This document shows positions 33,938 to 42,065 of a DNA stretch of 64,000 nt, one piece after another (position 1 is the stretch's first letter; each line of letters opens with the position of its first letter). Where the stretch lies: positions 1-64,000 of the forward strand of contig CAYWGH010000032.1 in the NCBI GenBank assembly GCA_964457925.1, in the 5' to 3' direction. Below the pieces are notes generated by a model. That model worked only from the letters and a program-made list of their open reading frames with translations. It searched no databases and was not told where the DNA came from. The DNA is from Coneutiohabitans sp964457925. GTDB lineage: Bacteria; Zhuqueibacterota; Zhuqueibacteria; Zhuqueibacterales; Zhuqueibacteraceae. A program made the position numbers and the translations under genes.

Positions 33938-34600
33938 ATGACTGCATTTCCCAAGATTAAATTCATTCTGCCGTGGCTGGCCCTGGCTGGGCTGCTGGCT
34001 TGTCAGCAATCCCTTGATCCCGAAGATCGCCTCGACGCGACCGATTTGAATTCGGAAGCTTTCGCTGTGGCCGGGTTCGATGATTTCATGTCGAACGTGG
34101 AAGACGCCACCCTCGAGCGCGAGATGACGGTATCGCCCATGTTTCCCGGCGGCCGTTTTCATCAGCGCAAGCCCGGACATCCTTTTGGCCCCGGCGCGCA
34201 TATTGGAAAAATTTTGCGCGAGCTGGGCGTTAGCCGGGAGCAAATGCCACAGATTCGCGAGCTGCTCACCGCCCAGCGCGATTGCGCCAAAGAGCCTCTT
34301 GATAATCTGCGCGCCGCCAATCAAGATTTGATCGATGCCGCGAATGCGCAACGCCGCGCGGTTTTGGATTCCGTGCGCAGCGGCGAGTTGACGCGCGAAC
34401 AGGCGCATGAGCGCATGAAAGCAATCAATGCCAGCACACGCGCCGCCATCGAAAGCAATCCCGCCAATGCCCCGTTCTTGCAGGCCCTCTGCGATTGCCG
34501 CAACACGTTGTTTGCCGCTGTGCGCGCGCTGCTGACCGAAGAGCAGCAAGCGGGTTGGGATGAATGGGTTGCAAATCTTCCCGAAGACTGGTGCGGTTGA
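33938..34600 (+). CDS. Spy-like helical lipoprotein
   Basis: 220 aa. A lipobox is seen at LAGLLACQQ, so the protein is lipid-anchored. After an acidic spacer comes a helical region with LGVSREQMPQIRELLTAQRDC and, about 95 residues later, LLTEEQQAGWDEW, the LTxxQ pair of the Spy family; a long helix rich in Ala, Arg and Glu lies between. Four cysteines in the C-terminal half (RDC, LCDC, DWC) may form disulfides. It is the fourth Spy-like gene of the island and has the shared ECF promoter and its own terminator. Confidence 0.75.
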   Translation: MTAFPKIKFILPWLALAGLLACQQSLDPEDRLDATDLNSEAFAVAGFDDFMSNVEDATLEREMTVSPMFPGGRFHQRKPGHPFGPGAHIGKILRELGVSREQMPQIRELLTAQRDCAKEPLDNLRAANQDLIDAANAQRRAVLDSVRSGELTREQAHERMKAINASTRAAIESNPANAPFLQALCDCRNTLFAAVRALLTEEQQAGWDEWVANLPEDWCG

Positions 34601-34627
34601 GGCAAGCATAATATGCCAGATTTCTTT

Positions 34628-34655
34628 AAAGGCCGGATTCATGTCCGGCCTTTTT
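34628..34655 (+). terminator. Intrinsic terminator after the Spy-like lipoprotein gene
   Basis: AAGGCCGGA and TCCGGCCTT arms around a TTCATG loop, followed by six T residues. Confidence 0.9.
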
Positions 34656-34729
34656 TATTTCGCCGCTGATTTACGCGATTAGCTTTTCAAACATAGAACT
34701 AAATTCTAACTTTTTTCTCCAGCGGATTG

Positions 34730-34782
34730 AAAAACCCAACTGATACCGTATTTCACCTCCGTTGGGTTTTTCTATCAGTTGG
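34730..34782. other. Overlapping alternative hairpins in the 34601-35101 gene-free stretch
   Basis: AAAAACCCAAC (34730-34740) pairs with GTTGGGTTTTT (34761-34771), a terminator-like stem with a T-run. CCAACTGATA (34736-34745) pairs with TATCAGTTGG (34773-34782). The two perfect stems share the CCAAC segment and cannot form together. This could be a conditional terminator in the leader of the NarL-type regulator at 35102. A 109-codon open frame at 34727-35056 has no coding character that I can support. Confidence 0.5.
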
Positions 34783-35101
34783 AAAAAATTATTTTCGAAT
34801 CGCTGCCCGCCGGGCTTCATCCCGACACTTCGGGATCAGCTTGTCTGAAATCTGGCGTAGACTGTTCGACGCGGATTTCATAGATTTTTGTAGAAAGCTG
34901 TGTGTGAACAAAAAAATCAGTGAAAATCCCTGTTCCTCCGCGGCTAAAGCAAAAGTGCCCGGCCGGGAACTAAAAAAACAATTCCATTCTGAAAAGCAAG
35001 CAGGTCTTGAAAAGCTGCGCCAAAATAAGGATTGCTTCTTTGATGCAAAAAATTAGCTTCACAGCAAAGCAATTTGCTCAAAACGATTCGAGGTGAATCA
35101 T

Positions 35102-35752
35102 ATGGCCGTCTCCGAACCCGCCATCCGCGTTGCCCTGGTCGATGACGACGAAACCGTGCGCAGCATGATCGCTGCTCTCGTCGAGAACGCCGAGGGCCTG
35201 CACTTTGCCGGCGCGTATTCGAGTTGCGACGACGTGTTGGAGAACATGATCGATGTCATCCCCGACGTGGTGTTGATGGATATCAACATGCCGGGCCGTT
35301 CCGGCATCGAATGCGTGGAAGCGCTCAAGCTGGAAATCCCGGATTTGAAAATTCTCATGCTCACCAATTACAGCGACGATGAGCGCATTTTTGATTCGCT
35401 GCGCGCCGGCGCGGTCGGCTATTTGCTCAAGAATTCTTCGATTGAAAAGCTGTCGGAGTTGATCAAGGAGGCTTATCGCGGCGGCGCGCCCATGTCCGGC
35501 GAAGTGGCGCAAAAAGTGCTGGCTTATTTTCAGGGCCAGAAAAAAAACGTGAAATACAGCGCCGAGCTTTCCGGGCGCGAGTTGGAAGTGCTGCGCGCGC
35601 TCACCGAGGGCTTGAGCAACAAGGAAATCGCCGCGCAATTGTTTATCAGCCTGCCCACCGTGCGCTTCCACCTCAAAAACATCTACGCCAAGCTCCACGT
35701 CAACTCCCGCACCGAAGCGGTAATCAAGGCAATGCAGGAGAAGCTGGCGTGA
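35102..35752 (+). CDS. NarL/FixJ-family response regulator
   Basis: 216 aa from ATG 35102 (GAGGTG six bases upstream; the GTG inside that site at 35093 is less likely). REC domain: ALVDDDETVR, phospho-acceptor D60 in VLMDINMPG, LMLTNYSDDERIF, and K in YLLKNSS. LuxR-type HTH at about 150-210: LSGRELEVLRALTEGLSNKEIAAQLFISLPTVRFHLKNIYAKL. It is an orphan regulator here; the HisKA_3 propeller kinase at 25432 is of the class that phosphorylates such regulators and lacks a neighbour partner. Confidence 0.93.
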   Translation: MAVSEPAIRVALVDDDETVRSMIAALVENAEGLHFAGAYSSCDDVLENMIDVIPDVVLMDINMPGRSGIECVEALKLEIPDLKILMLTNYSDDERIFDSLRAGAVGYLLKNSSIEKLSELIKEAYRGGAPMSGEVAQKVLAYFQGQKKNVKYSAELSGRELEVLRALTEGLSNKEIAAQLFISLPTVRFHLKNIYAKLHVNSRTEAVIKAMQEKLA

Positions 35753-35861
35753 GGCGGGAGTGCAGACTTTGAGGCTGCTGGGCTTTTTATGCCAATCCTG
35801 CAGATTTCTCCGGTTGCAGTTCAGCCTTCTTGCCTGTATATTCTTTTCCACATTAGTTATC

Positions 35862-36044
35862 ACCTGAATTTTGCACGAGGGTTGCGATTCGTCAAAGTTC
35901 GACGGTCCGCCACGCACCACTCCTGCGGAGTTGTCAGCAGGCCCTCGGGCAAAATTTTTTGTGCATTACCCAATTGGTAGATTGGCATCCTGATCAAACC
36001 CGCACTCGTCGCGGATTCGGTCAAACTTTGTGCAAAATTCAGGT
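35862..36044. mobile_element. MITE-like element with 15-bp terminal inverted repeats
   Basis: ACCTGAATTTTGCAC (35862-35876) is repeated as a perfect inverse GTGCAAAATTCAGGT (36030-36044), bounding 183 bp without an ORF. Inside are partially related blocks (GATTCGTCAAAG and GGATTCGGTCAAAC). No convincing target-site duplication is seen. It lies in the 339-bp gap between the response regulator and hsdM, and may affect the hsdM promoter. A long regulatory stem is the alternative reading. Confidence 0.5.
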
Positions 36045-36091
36045 ATTACAGGCGCCTGACATTCCTCTTTTTACAAACCAAGACACGATTC

Positions 36092-38191
36092 ATGTCCGCC
36101 GAAACCCATTCCCAACTCGCCAACTTCATTTGGAGCATCTGCAATCTTCTGCGCGGGCCGTACAAGCGCAACGAGTATCGCAAAGTCATTCTCCCGCTCA
36201 CCGTGTTGCGGCGTTTTGATTGCCTGCTCGCGCCCACGAAAGAGAAAGTGCTGAAAGAGTACCCCGCCCTCAAGGGCAAACCTGAAAGCATCATTCTCGG
36301 CAAGCTCCGCAGAATCACCGGACGGCCGTTCTACAATTTCTCCAAATTTGATTTTGACAAGCTGCTCAACGATCCCAACCAGCTCGCGCCGAATCTGAAT
36401 AAGTACATCACCAGTTTCTCGCCGAACGTGCGCGACATCATGGAACGCTTTGCATTCGAACAACAAATCACGCGCATGACGGAGAAGAATTTGCTCTTCG
36501 AAGTTATCAAAGCGTTCGGCAAAATCGATCTCTCCCCCGAACGCGTCGATAACGTGCAGATGGGTTACGTCTTCGAAGAGCTGATCCGCATCGGCGCGGA
36601 GCAATCCAATGAAGAAGCCGGCGAGCATTTCACCCCGCGCGAGGTGATCAAACTGATGGTTAATCTTCTGCTCTCGCCGGAAAAAGATTTGCGCCGCAGC
36701 CACGTGGTGAAAACCATTTACGATCCCGCGTGCGGCACCGGCGGCATGCTCTCGGTTGCGGAAAAATACATTCGTGATCTCAACGCCGAAGCCAGTCCGC
36801 ATCTCTTCGGCCAGGATTGGAACGACGAAGCCTGGGCGGTGTGCAAATCCGATATGCTCATCAAAGGCGAGGACGCGGATAACATCCGCCTCGGCGACAG
36901 CTTTTCGCAGGACAGTTTCGACCGCGACAAGGAGGGCAAGAAGATCACGTTCGATTACATGCTCGCCAATCCGCCATTCGGCGTGGAATGGAAGCAGCAG
37001 GCGAACTTCATCGAAAAGGAGCACAAAACGCTCGGCTATCAAGGCCGGTTTGGCGCCGGCTTGCCGCGCATCAACGACGGTTCGCTGCTTTTTCTGCAAC
37101 ACATGCTTTCCAAGATGCGCCAACCCAAGGAGGGCGGCAGCCGCATCGGCATTGTGTTCAACGGCTCGCCGCTGTTCACCGGCGACGCGGGCAGCGGCGA
37201 GAGCAACATCCGCCAATGGATTATTGACAACGACTGGCTCGAAGCCGTGGTCGCCTTGCCCGATCAGCTTTTTTATAACACCGGCATTTCGACTTACATT
37301 TGGATTCTCACCAACCGCAAAGAAGCGGAACGCAAGGGCAAGATTCAGCTCATCGACGCCCGGCAGTTTTACGTGAAGATGCGCAAGAGTCTCGGCAACA
37401 AGCGCAACAAGATCGGCGACCGTGAAGAAGGTGAGCCGGATCAAATCGGCGAGATTGCCAAAATTCACGGCAATTTCCGTGACGGCGAGACGCGCACGTT
37501 TGCCATCGACGGCCAACAAAAGAGCCTCGTGGTCAGCAAAATTTTTGATAATGCCGATTTCGGTTTTCACAAGATCACAGTCGAACGTCCGCTGCGGCTG
37601 AATTTTCAAGCCAGCGCCGAGCGCATCGAGCGCTTGGAAGATGAAAGCGGCTTTAAAAATCTCGCCACCAGCAACAAGAAAAATGAGAAAGTGCGGCTGC
37701 AGGAAATTGCCGAGGGGCAAAAGCGGCAGGAGGAGATCCGCCGCATGCTCCGCGCTTTGGCAGAAGCGAGCGGCGAGAAGCTTTACAAAGATCGCGAGAG
37801 ATTTCTGGCAGATTTGAAATCAGTTGCCCAGCAGCATGATTTGCGCCTCAGCGCCGCGGAGTTGAAGGCCGTGTTGAGCGCGCTTTCTGAACGCGACGAA
37901 ACCGCAGAGATTTGCCGCGACAAAGAAGGCAACCCCGAACCCGATCCCGAATTGCGCGACACCGAAACCGTGCCGTTGAAAATGAGCATAGAAGAATATT
38001 TCAAGCGCGAAGTGCTGCCGCACGTGCCCGATGCGTGGATCGATCACAGCAAAACCAAAGTGGGCTATGAGATTCCGCTCAATCGCCACTTCTACCGCTA
38101 CGAGCCGCCGCGGCCGCTGGAGGAGATTGAGGCCGATATTAAAAAGCTTGAAGGTGAAATTCTCGCGTTGCTGAAGGAGGTGACGGCGTGA
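36092..38191 (+). CDS. hsdM: Type I restriction-modification DNA methyltransferase subunit
   Basis: 699 aa, longer than the usual ~500 because of a C-terminal extension of about 190 residues rich in Glu/Lys/Arg (coiled coil). The N-terminal HsdM_N helical domain (LANFIWSICNLLRGPYKRNEYRKVILPLTVLRRFD) leads to N6-adenine methylase motifs: DPACGTGG at 211 (SAM binding) and NPPF at 293 (catalysis). GEHFTPREVIKLMVNLL precedes motif I as in known HsdM. With HsdS it methylates the target; with HsdR it forms the restriction complex. A RAYT gene and palindromes separate it from hsdS. Confidence 0.95.
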   Translation: MSAETHSQLANFIWSICNLLRGPYKRNEYRKVILPLTVLRRFDCLLAPTKEKVLKEYPALKGKPESIILGKLRRITGRPFYNFSKFDFDKLLNDPNQLAPNLNKYITSFSPNVRDIMERFAFEQQITRMTEKNLLFEVIKAFGKIDLSPERVDNVQMGYVFEELIRIGAEQSNEEAGEHFTPREVIKLMVNLLLSPEKDLRRSHVVKTIYDPACGTGGMLSVAEKYIRDLNAEASPHLFGQDWNDEAWAVCKSDMLIKGEDADNIRLGDSFSQDSFDRDKEGKKITFDYMLANPPFGVEWKQQANFIEKEHKTLGYQGRFGAGLPRINDGSLLFLQHMLSKMRQPKEGGSRIGIVFNGSPLFTGDAGSGESNIRQWIIDNDWLEAVVALPDQLFYNTGISTYIWILTNRKEAERKGKIQLIDARQFYVKMRKSLGNKRNKIGDREEGEPDQIGEIAKIHGNFRDGETRTFAIDGQQKSLVVSKIFDNADFGFHKITVERPLRLNFQASAERIERLEDESGFKNLATSNKKNEKVRLQEIAEGQKRQEEIRRMLRALAEASGEKLYKDRERFLADLKSVAQQHDLRLSAAELKAVLSALSERDETAEICRDKEGNPEPDPELRDTETVPLKMSIEEYFKREVLPHVPDAWIDHSKTKVGYEIPLNRHFYRYEPPRPLEEIEADIKKLEGEILALLKEVTA

Positions 38192-38196
38192 AAATC

Positions 38197-38260
38197 CGTC
38201 CCGTAGGGACGCTTGAAAATAGAAAAAGAAGAACAGTTTTATCCCAGTCCCGCAAGGGAC
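38197..38260. repeat. REP-like palindromes upstream of RAYT 1
   Basis: CGTCCCGTAGGGACG (38197-38211) and GTCCCGCAAGGGAC (38247-38260): the same GTCCC..GGGAC palindrome with a variable centre, in the 99-bp gap between hsdM and the transposase. Confidence 0.75.
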
Positions 38261-38290
38261 GAATGAAAAACTCAACGAGGAGACCAAGCC

Positions 38291-38743
38291 ATGGCGCACT
38301 CCTACATTTGCAATCATGTGCATTATGTTTTCAGCACCAAACATCGCCAAAAAATTATCACGCCGGAACTTGAAGCGCGGCTGTGGCCGTACATGGGCGG
38401 TATCGCCCGTGAGAACAAGATGAAAGCCCTCGCCATCGGCGGGGTCGAAGATCATGCCCATGTGTTTCTATCTTTGCCGGCAACGATCACGATTGCGAAA
38501 GCGATTCAACTGGTCAAAGGCGGCTCTTCGAAATGGATATCTGATACTTTTCCTTCTCACCGCGGCTTCGAATGGCAAGAAGGCTACGGCGCGTTTAGCA
38601 TCAGCATTTCTCACGTTCAGGCCACGATCGCATACATCAACAATCAACACGAGCATCATCGCAAAGAAACATTTGAAGAAGAATATCGGGCCATTTTGAA
38701 AAAGCACGGGATTGCATATGATGAAAGATATTGGTTGGGGTAA
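38291..38743 (+). CDS. REP-associated tyrosine transposase (IS200-like Y1 family), RAYT 1
   Basis: 150 aa, typical length of a Y1 transposase. Metal-binding HUH motif H55-A-H57 in VEDHAHVFLSL; catalytic tyrosine probably Y115 in IAYINNQHEHHRKETFEEEYR. The family motif GYGAFSISISHV is present. Y1 enzymes nick and rejoin single-stranded DNA at hairpins; RAYTs act on REP palindromes. It is flanked by GTCCC-N-GGGAC palindromes on both sides, the usual RAYT arrangement, and sits between hsdM and hsdS on the same strand. Confidence 0.88.
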   Translation: MAHSYICNHVHYVFSTKHRQKIITPELEARLWPYMGGIARENKMKALAIGGVEDHAHVFLSLPATITIAKAIQLVKGGSSKWISDTFPSHRGFEWQEGYGAFSISISHVQATIAYINNQHEHHRKETFEEEYRAILKKHGIAYDERYWLG

Positions 38744-38772
38744 TGATGGCGTTGCGAACCTCGGTTTCATAT

Positions 38773-38991
38773 TGTCCCGAAGGGACATGCGACAATAGCG
38801 GGAAATGTATATTCATGAAGATGTAAAAGTCCCGCAGGGACGGTTGAAAAAGACGTTTTCGATTTCATCAACATCCCGGGTTCATTCGTCCCTGGCGGGA
38901 CTGGGATGGTTCATGGATCCCATTTCCCCGCGATGAATCGCGGGGCTATTTTCACGGTGTCCCTGCGGGACAAGAGGCGGCCTCTGCCGCC
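38773..38991. repeat. REP-like palindrome cluster downstream of RAYT 1
   Basis: Six palindromes in 220 bp: TGTCCCGAAGGGACA (38773), GTCCCGCAGGGAC (38829), GTCCCTGGCGGGAC (38888), CCCCGCGATGAATCGCGGGG (38926), TGTCCCTGCGGGACA (38958) and GGCGGCCTCTGCCGCC (38976). Four of them share the GTCCC/GGGAC arms with the pair upstream of RAYT 1. They fill the 305-bp gap before hsdS; I see no other gene there. Confidence 0.8.
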
Positions 38992-39048
38992 GAAAGCCGA
39001 TGACGATTTTGGCCAAATGATGCGGCAAGAAGAAAAAGGAGATGCGTT

Positions 39049-40465
39049 GTGAAATACCCGGCCTATCCCAAATACAAACCCAGCGGCGTCGAATGGCTCG
39101 GCGAGGTGCCGGAGCATTGGATTGTTCTACGCTCAGATGCAATCCTTGATACAGAACGAAAGCAAGTGCCCACGGAGGTGTTTGCAGGCAAAGAAGTCTT
39201 TCATTACTCGATTCCTGCGATTCAAGAGTTTGGTACTGGGATAGTTGAAAATGGCGAGGACGTTGAGAGTGCAAAACAAGCCATTACGGAGCCAGTGGTT
39301 TTGGTGTCACGACTAAACCCGAGAAAAGCAACTATCTGCCAAGCAGAGCCCAAAGAGCAGATCACAATAGCTTCAACTGAATTTGTCGCTCTAAAGTCGA
39401 CGAAATGCCATTTGCGATTCTTGGAGTATCTCGTTTCTTCTGAGAATTTTCGTCAGCGACTCGACTCGTGGGTGCAGTCAGTCACACGCAGCCATCAGCG
39501 AGTAAGTCCAGAGAACATTTATCGCTTTTGGAGTGCTTGGCCAGATGTCCCCGAACAACGCGCCATCGCCGATTTTCTTGACCGCGAGACGGCGAAGTTG
39601 GACACGCTGGTGGCGAAGAAACGGGAGTTGATCGAGAAGCTGAAGGAAAAGCGCACCGCGCTCATCTCGCGCACGGTCACGCGCGGCCTGCCGCCCGAAG
39701 CTGCCCGCGCCGCCGGCCTTGATCCGCATCCCAAGCTCAAACCCTCCGGCATCGAATGGCTCGGCGAGGTGCCGGAGCATTGGGAAGCAAAAAAAATTCG
39801 GCATCTTGCTCTGCTAAAGAGTGGCGAAAACATTACATCAGAGGAACTTGAGGATGATGGTGAGTTTCCTGTCTTCGGGGGGAATGGAATAAGAGGTTAT
39901 TCATCTCGATTTAGCCATGAAGGGCACTATGTCTTGATCGGGAGGCAAGGGGCGTTATGTGGAAATATCAATTACGCTAAAGGCAAATTTTGGGCATCGG
40001 AACATGCTGTCGTTGTTTCACCGTTAACAGAACTTGCCACGTTTTGGTTGGGCGAATTGCTGAGATCAATGAATTTGAATCAATACTCGATTTCTGCGGC
40101 ACAACCGGGACTTTCAGTAGAAATGATAAATAAACTGAAGATACCAGTTCCGCCGCTGTCCGAGCAACGCGCCCTCGCCGACTACCTCGATCGCGAGACC
40201 GCGAAGCTCGATCAAATGGCGGCCAAGGTGGAGGAAGCCATTGCCCGCTTGCAAGAATACCGCACCGCGCTCATCACCGNNNNNNNNNNNNNNNNNNNNN
40301 NNNNNNNNNNNNNNNNNNNNNNNNNNNNNNNNNNNNNNNNNNNNNNNNNNNNNNNNNNNNNNNNNNNNNNNNNNNNNNNAAGCCATTGCCCGCTTGCAAG
40401 AATACCGCACCGCGCTCATCACCGCCGCGGTGACCGGAAAGATTGATGTGAGAGAAGCCAAGTGA
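39049..40465 (+). CDS. hsdS: Type I restriction-modification specificity subunit (interrupted by an assembly gap)
   Basis: Two half-repeats, each opening with a GxEWLGEVPEHW segment, then a target-recognition domain and a conserved coiled-coil region: TRD1 about 18-165, LDRETAKLDTLVAKKRELIEKL at about 182; TRD2 about 240-375, LDRETAKLDQMAAKVEEAIARL at about 380. The 100-N gap (40280-40379) lies in the last region. The 45 bases before the gap equal the 45 after it; merging them gives a 1272-nt, in-frame gene of 423 aa ending TGKIDVREAK. Starts with GTG at 39049. The TRDs set the DNA sequence recognised by the HsdMSR complex. Confidence 0.9.
40280..40379. other. Assembly gap of 100 N
   Basis: Flanked by identical 45-bp copies (40235-40279 and 40380-40424). 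Either the contigs really overlap here and the gap is empty, or further copies of the repeated hsdS tail are missing. Confidence 0.97.
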
Positions 40466-40821
40466 AGCCGGCAGTTGTGAGCGCTGATTCGCCCAACGCC
40501 GGAGGCGTGAAATGTTTATAGCCGGCATGCCAATATCAACGCCAAAACCCCGTCAGGGGTGGCATGTTGGCAAATGCTTTTCACATGTCACCCCTATCGG
40601 GGTTCAGACAATGATGATGTTCCCGGTCTATAAACATTTCACCGCTACGCGGTTTATCACAATCTTCATTGACCGAACAACGCACCATCGCCGACTACCT
40701 CGACCGCGAGACCGCGAAGATCGATCAAATGGCGGCAAAGGTGGAGGAAGCCATTGCCCGCTTGCAAGAATACCGCACCGCGCTCATCACCGCCGCGGTG
40801 ACGGGGAAGATTGATGTGAGA
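40466..40821 (+). repeat. Palindrome-rich repeat unit, copy A (R + hsdS tail)
   Basis: About 356 bp repeated with only a few differences at 41698-42053. The first ~200 bp (R) holds four evenly spaced palindromes: ACGCCGGAGGCGT (40496), ACCCCGTCAGGGGT (40547), ACCCCTATCGGGGT (40589, allowing offset) and ACCGCTACGCGGT (40641). The rest is an hsdS 3'-end fragment. Confidence 0.85.
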
Positions 40822-40866
40822 AAATATAAAGACGCCGCAGGCGTCCAACACCAAAGCCGAGGGTAG
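40669..40866 (+). pseudogene. hsdS 3'-end fragment, copy 1
   Basis: Codes LTEQRTIADYLDRETAKIDQ, AAKVEEAIARLQEYRTALIT and TGKIDVR, i.e. the last conserved region of HsdS without any target-recognition domain, then a different tail (KYKDAAGVQHQSRG) where the RAYT 2 block joins. It differs from the intact hsdS (SEQRALADYL, AKLDQ), so it derives from another allele. Confidence 0.8.
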
Positions 40867-40922
40867 CGCGTCGCGCTACCCTCGGGAAAAGATGAATACA
40901 ACCACGAACCCTGAAAGGGTTC
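40831..40922. repeat. Palindromes upstream of RAYT 2
   Basis: GACGCCGCAGGCGTC (40831-40845), a 27-bp palindrome with CGAGGGTAGCGCG as left half (40858-40884), and GAACCCTGAAAGGGTTC (40906-40922), directly upstream of the second transposase. Confidence 0.75.
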
Positions 40923-40941
40923 AACAAAAGGTGGAGCCATC

Positions 40942-41397
40942 ATGCCCCAATCGCTCGTGCAGGTTTATTTGCATATCGTCTTTTCCACCAAGCAGCGCCA
41001 TCCTTATTTGGGCGACCGGGATTTGCGAGAGAAATTATTCGGCTACATGGCCGGCATCTGCAAAAACCTCGATTGTCCGGCGCTGAAGATTGGCGGCGTT
41101 GAGGACCATGTCCATCTTTTAACGCGGCACGCCAAGACCCGGGCGATATCGGATTTCCTGCGCGAGCTGAAACGTTCATCTTCGACATGGATCAAAACGC
41201 AGAAAAATGAGTTGTCATCTTTTCATTGGCAAGATGGCTACGGTGCGTTTTCAATTAGCCCCTCGCATGTGGAAGAGGTCGAAAAATATATCGTCAATCA
41301 AGAGAGGCACCATGGCAAGGAGTCGTTCCAGGATGAGTTCAGGCGCCTCTGTAAAAAATATGGCGTTGAAATTGATGAACGATATGCCTGGGATTGA
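40942..41397 (+). CDS. REP-associated tyrosine transposase (IS200-like Y1 family), RAYT 2
   Basis: 151 aa. HUH motif H56-V-H58 in VEDHVHLLTR, probable catalytic Y116 in EKYIVNQERHHGKESFQDEFR, and GYGAFSISPSHV as in RAYT 1. The two proteins are clearly related but far from identical, so they are separate arrivals rather than a recent duplication. It lies with its own palindromes between two hsdS tail fragments and appears to have entered copy 1 of the tail. Confidence 0.88.
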   Translation: MPQSLVQVYLHIVFSTKQRHPYLGDRDLREKLFGYMAGICKNLDCPALKIGGVEDHVHLLTRHAKTRAISDFLRELKRSSSTWIKTQKNELSSFHWQDGYGAFSISPSHVEEVEKYIVNQERHHGKESFQDEFRRLCKKYGVEIDERYAWD

Positions 41398-41410
41398 TCT
41401 GTGGCGGTGT

Positions 41411-41504
41411 GGAACCCCGATGGGGTTCCGGTGAATTGTATCCTTTCGTTCCCAGGGCGCTCAAAAAACGCGCCCTGGGCTTTGGTGTAAAACGCCTTCG
41501 GCGT
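41411..41504. repeat. Palindromes downstream of RAYT 2
   Basis: GGAACCCCGATGGGGTTCC (41411-41429), CCCAGGGCGC paired with GCGCCCTGGG across 41451-41479, and ACGCCTTCGGCGT (41492-41504). Confidence 0.75.
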
Positions 41505-41562
41505 AAATTGTCGGCACATTCAAGGAATTGTTATGACGCAAGCGGGACGCCACTGCCGACTT

Positions 41563-41697
41563 CTGGACCGCGAGACCGCGAAGATCGATCAAATGGCGGC
41601 AAAGGTGGAGGAAGCCATTGCCCGCTTGCAAGAATACCGCACCGCGCTCATCACCGCCGCGGTGACCGGAAAGATTGATGTGAGAGAAGCCAAGTGA
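41563..41697 (+). pseudogene. hsdS 3'-end fragment, copy 2
   Basis: Starts abruptly at LDRETAKIDQMAAKVEEA and runs to TGKIDVREAK and a stop at 41695-41697. It is the other end of the tail broken by the RAYT 2 block or an independent partial copy. No start codon or TRD. Confidence 0.8.
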
Positions 41698-42065
41698 AGC
41701 CGGCAGTTGTGAGCGCTGATTCGCCCAACGCCGGAGGCGTGAAATGTTTATAGCCGGCATGCCAATATCAACGCCAAAACCCCGTCAGGGGTGGCATGTT
41801 GGCAAATGCTTTTCACATGTCACCCCTATCGGGGTTCAGACAATGATGATGTTCCCGGTCTATAAACATTTCACCGCTACGCGGTTTATCACAATCTTCA
41901 TTGACCGAACAACGCACCATCGCCGACTACCTCGACCGCGAGACCGCGAAGATCGATCAAATGGCGGCAAAGGTGGAGGAAGCCATTGCCCGCTTGCAAG
42001 AATACCGCACCGCGCTCATCACCGCCGCGGTGACCGGAAAGATTGATGTGAGAGAAGCCAAGTGA
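41698..42065 (+). repeat. Palindrome-rich repeat unit, copy B (R + hsdS tail)
   Basis: 368 bp; the R part (41698-41900) appears identical to 40466-40668, and the hsdS tail follows at the same offset of 203 bp. Confidence 0.88.
41901..42065 (+). pseudogene. hsdS 3'-end fragment, copy 3
   Basis: 54 codons, LTEQRTIADYLDRETAKIDQ through TGKIDVREAK and stop. Identical in protein to copy 1 up to IDVR. It lacks TRDs and a start signal. Confidence 0.8.

Noticed and set aside
34727..35056. 109-codon open frame before the NarL-type regulator
   Set aside because: Starts inside the hairpin, lacks a ribosome site and any recognisable feature; composition unlike neighbours.
36071..37720. 549-codon minus-strand frame opposite hsdM
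   Set aside because: Antisense shadow of a gene with intact methylase motifs; composition is an effect of the codon bias of hsdM.
40669..42065. Silent hsdS cassettes for target-domain swapping
   Set aside because: The copies contain only the last conserved region and no target-recognition domain, so they cannot supply new specificities.
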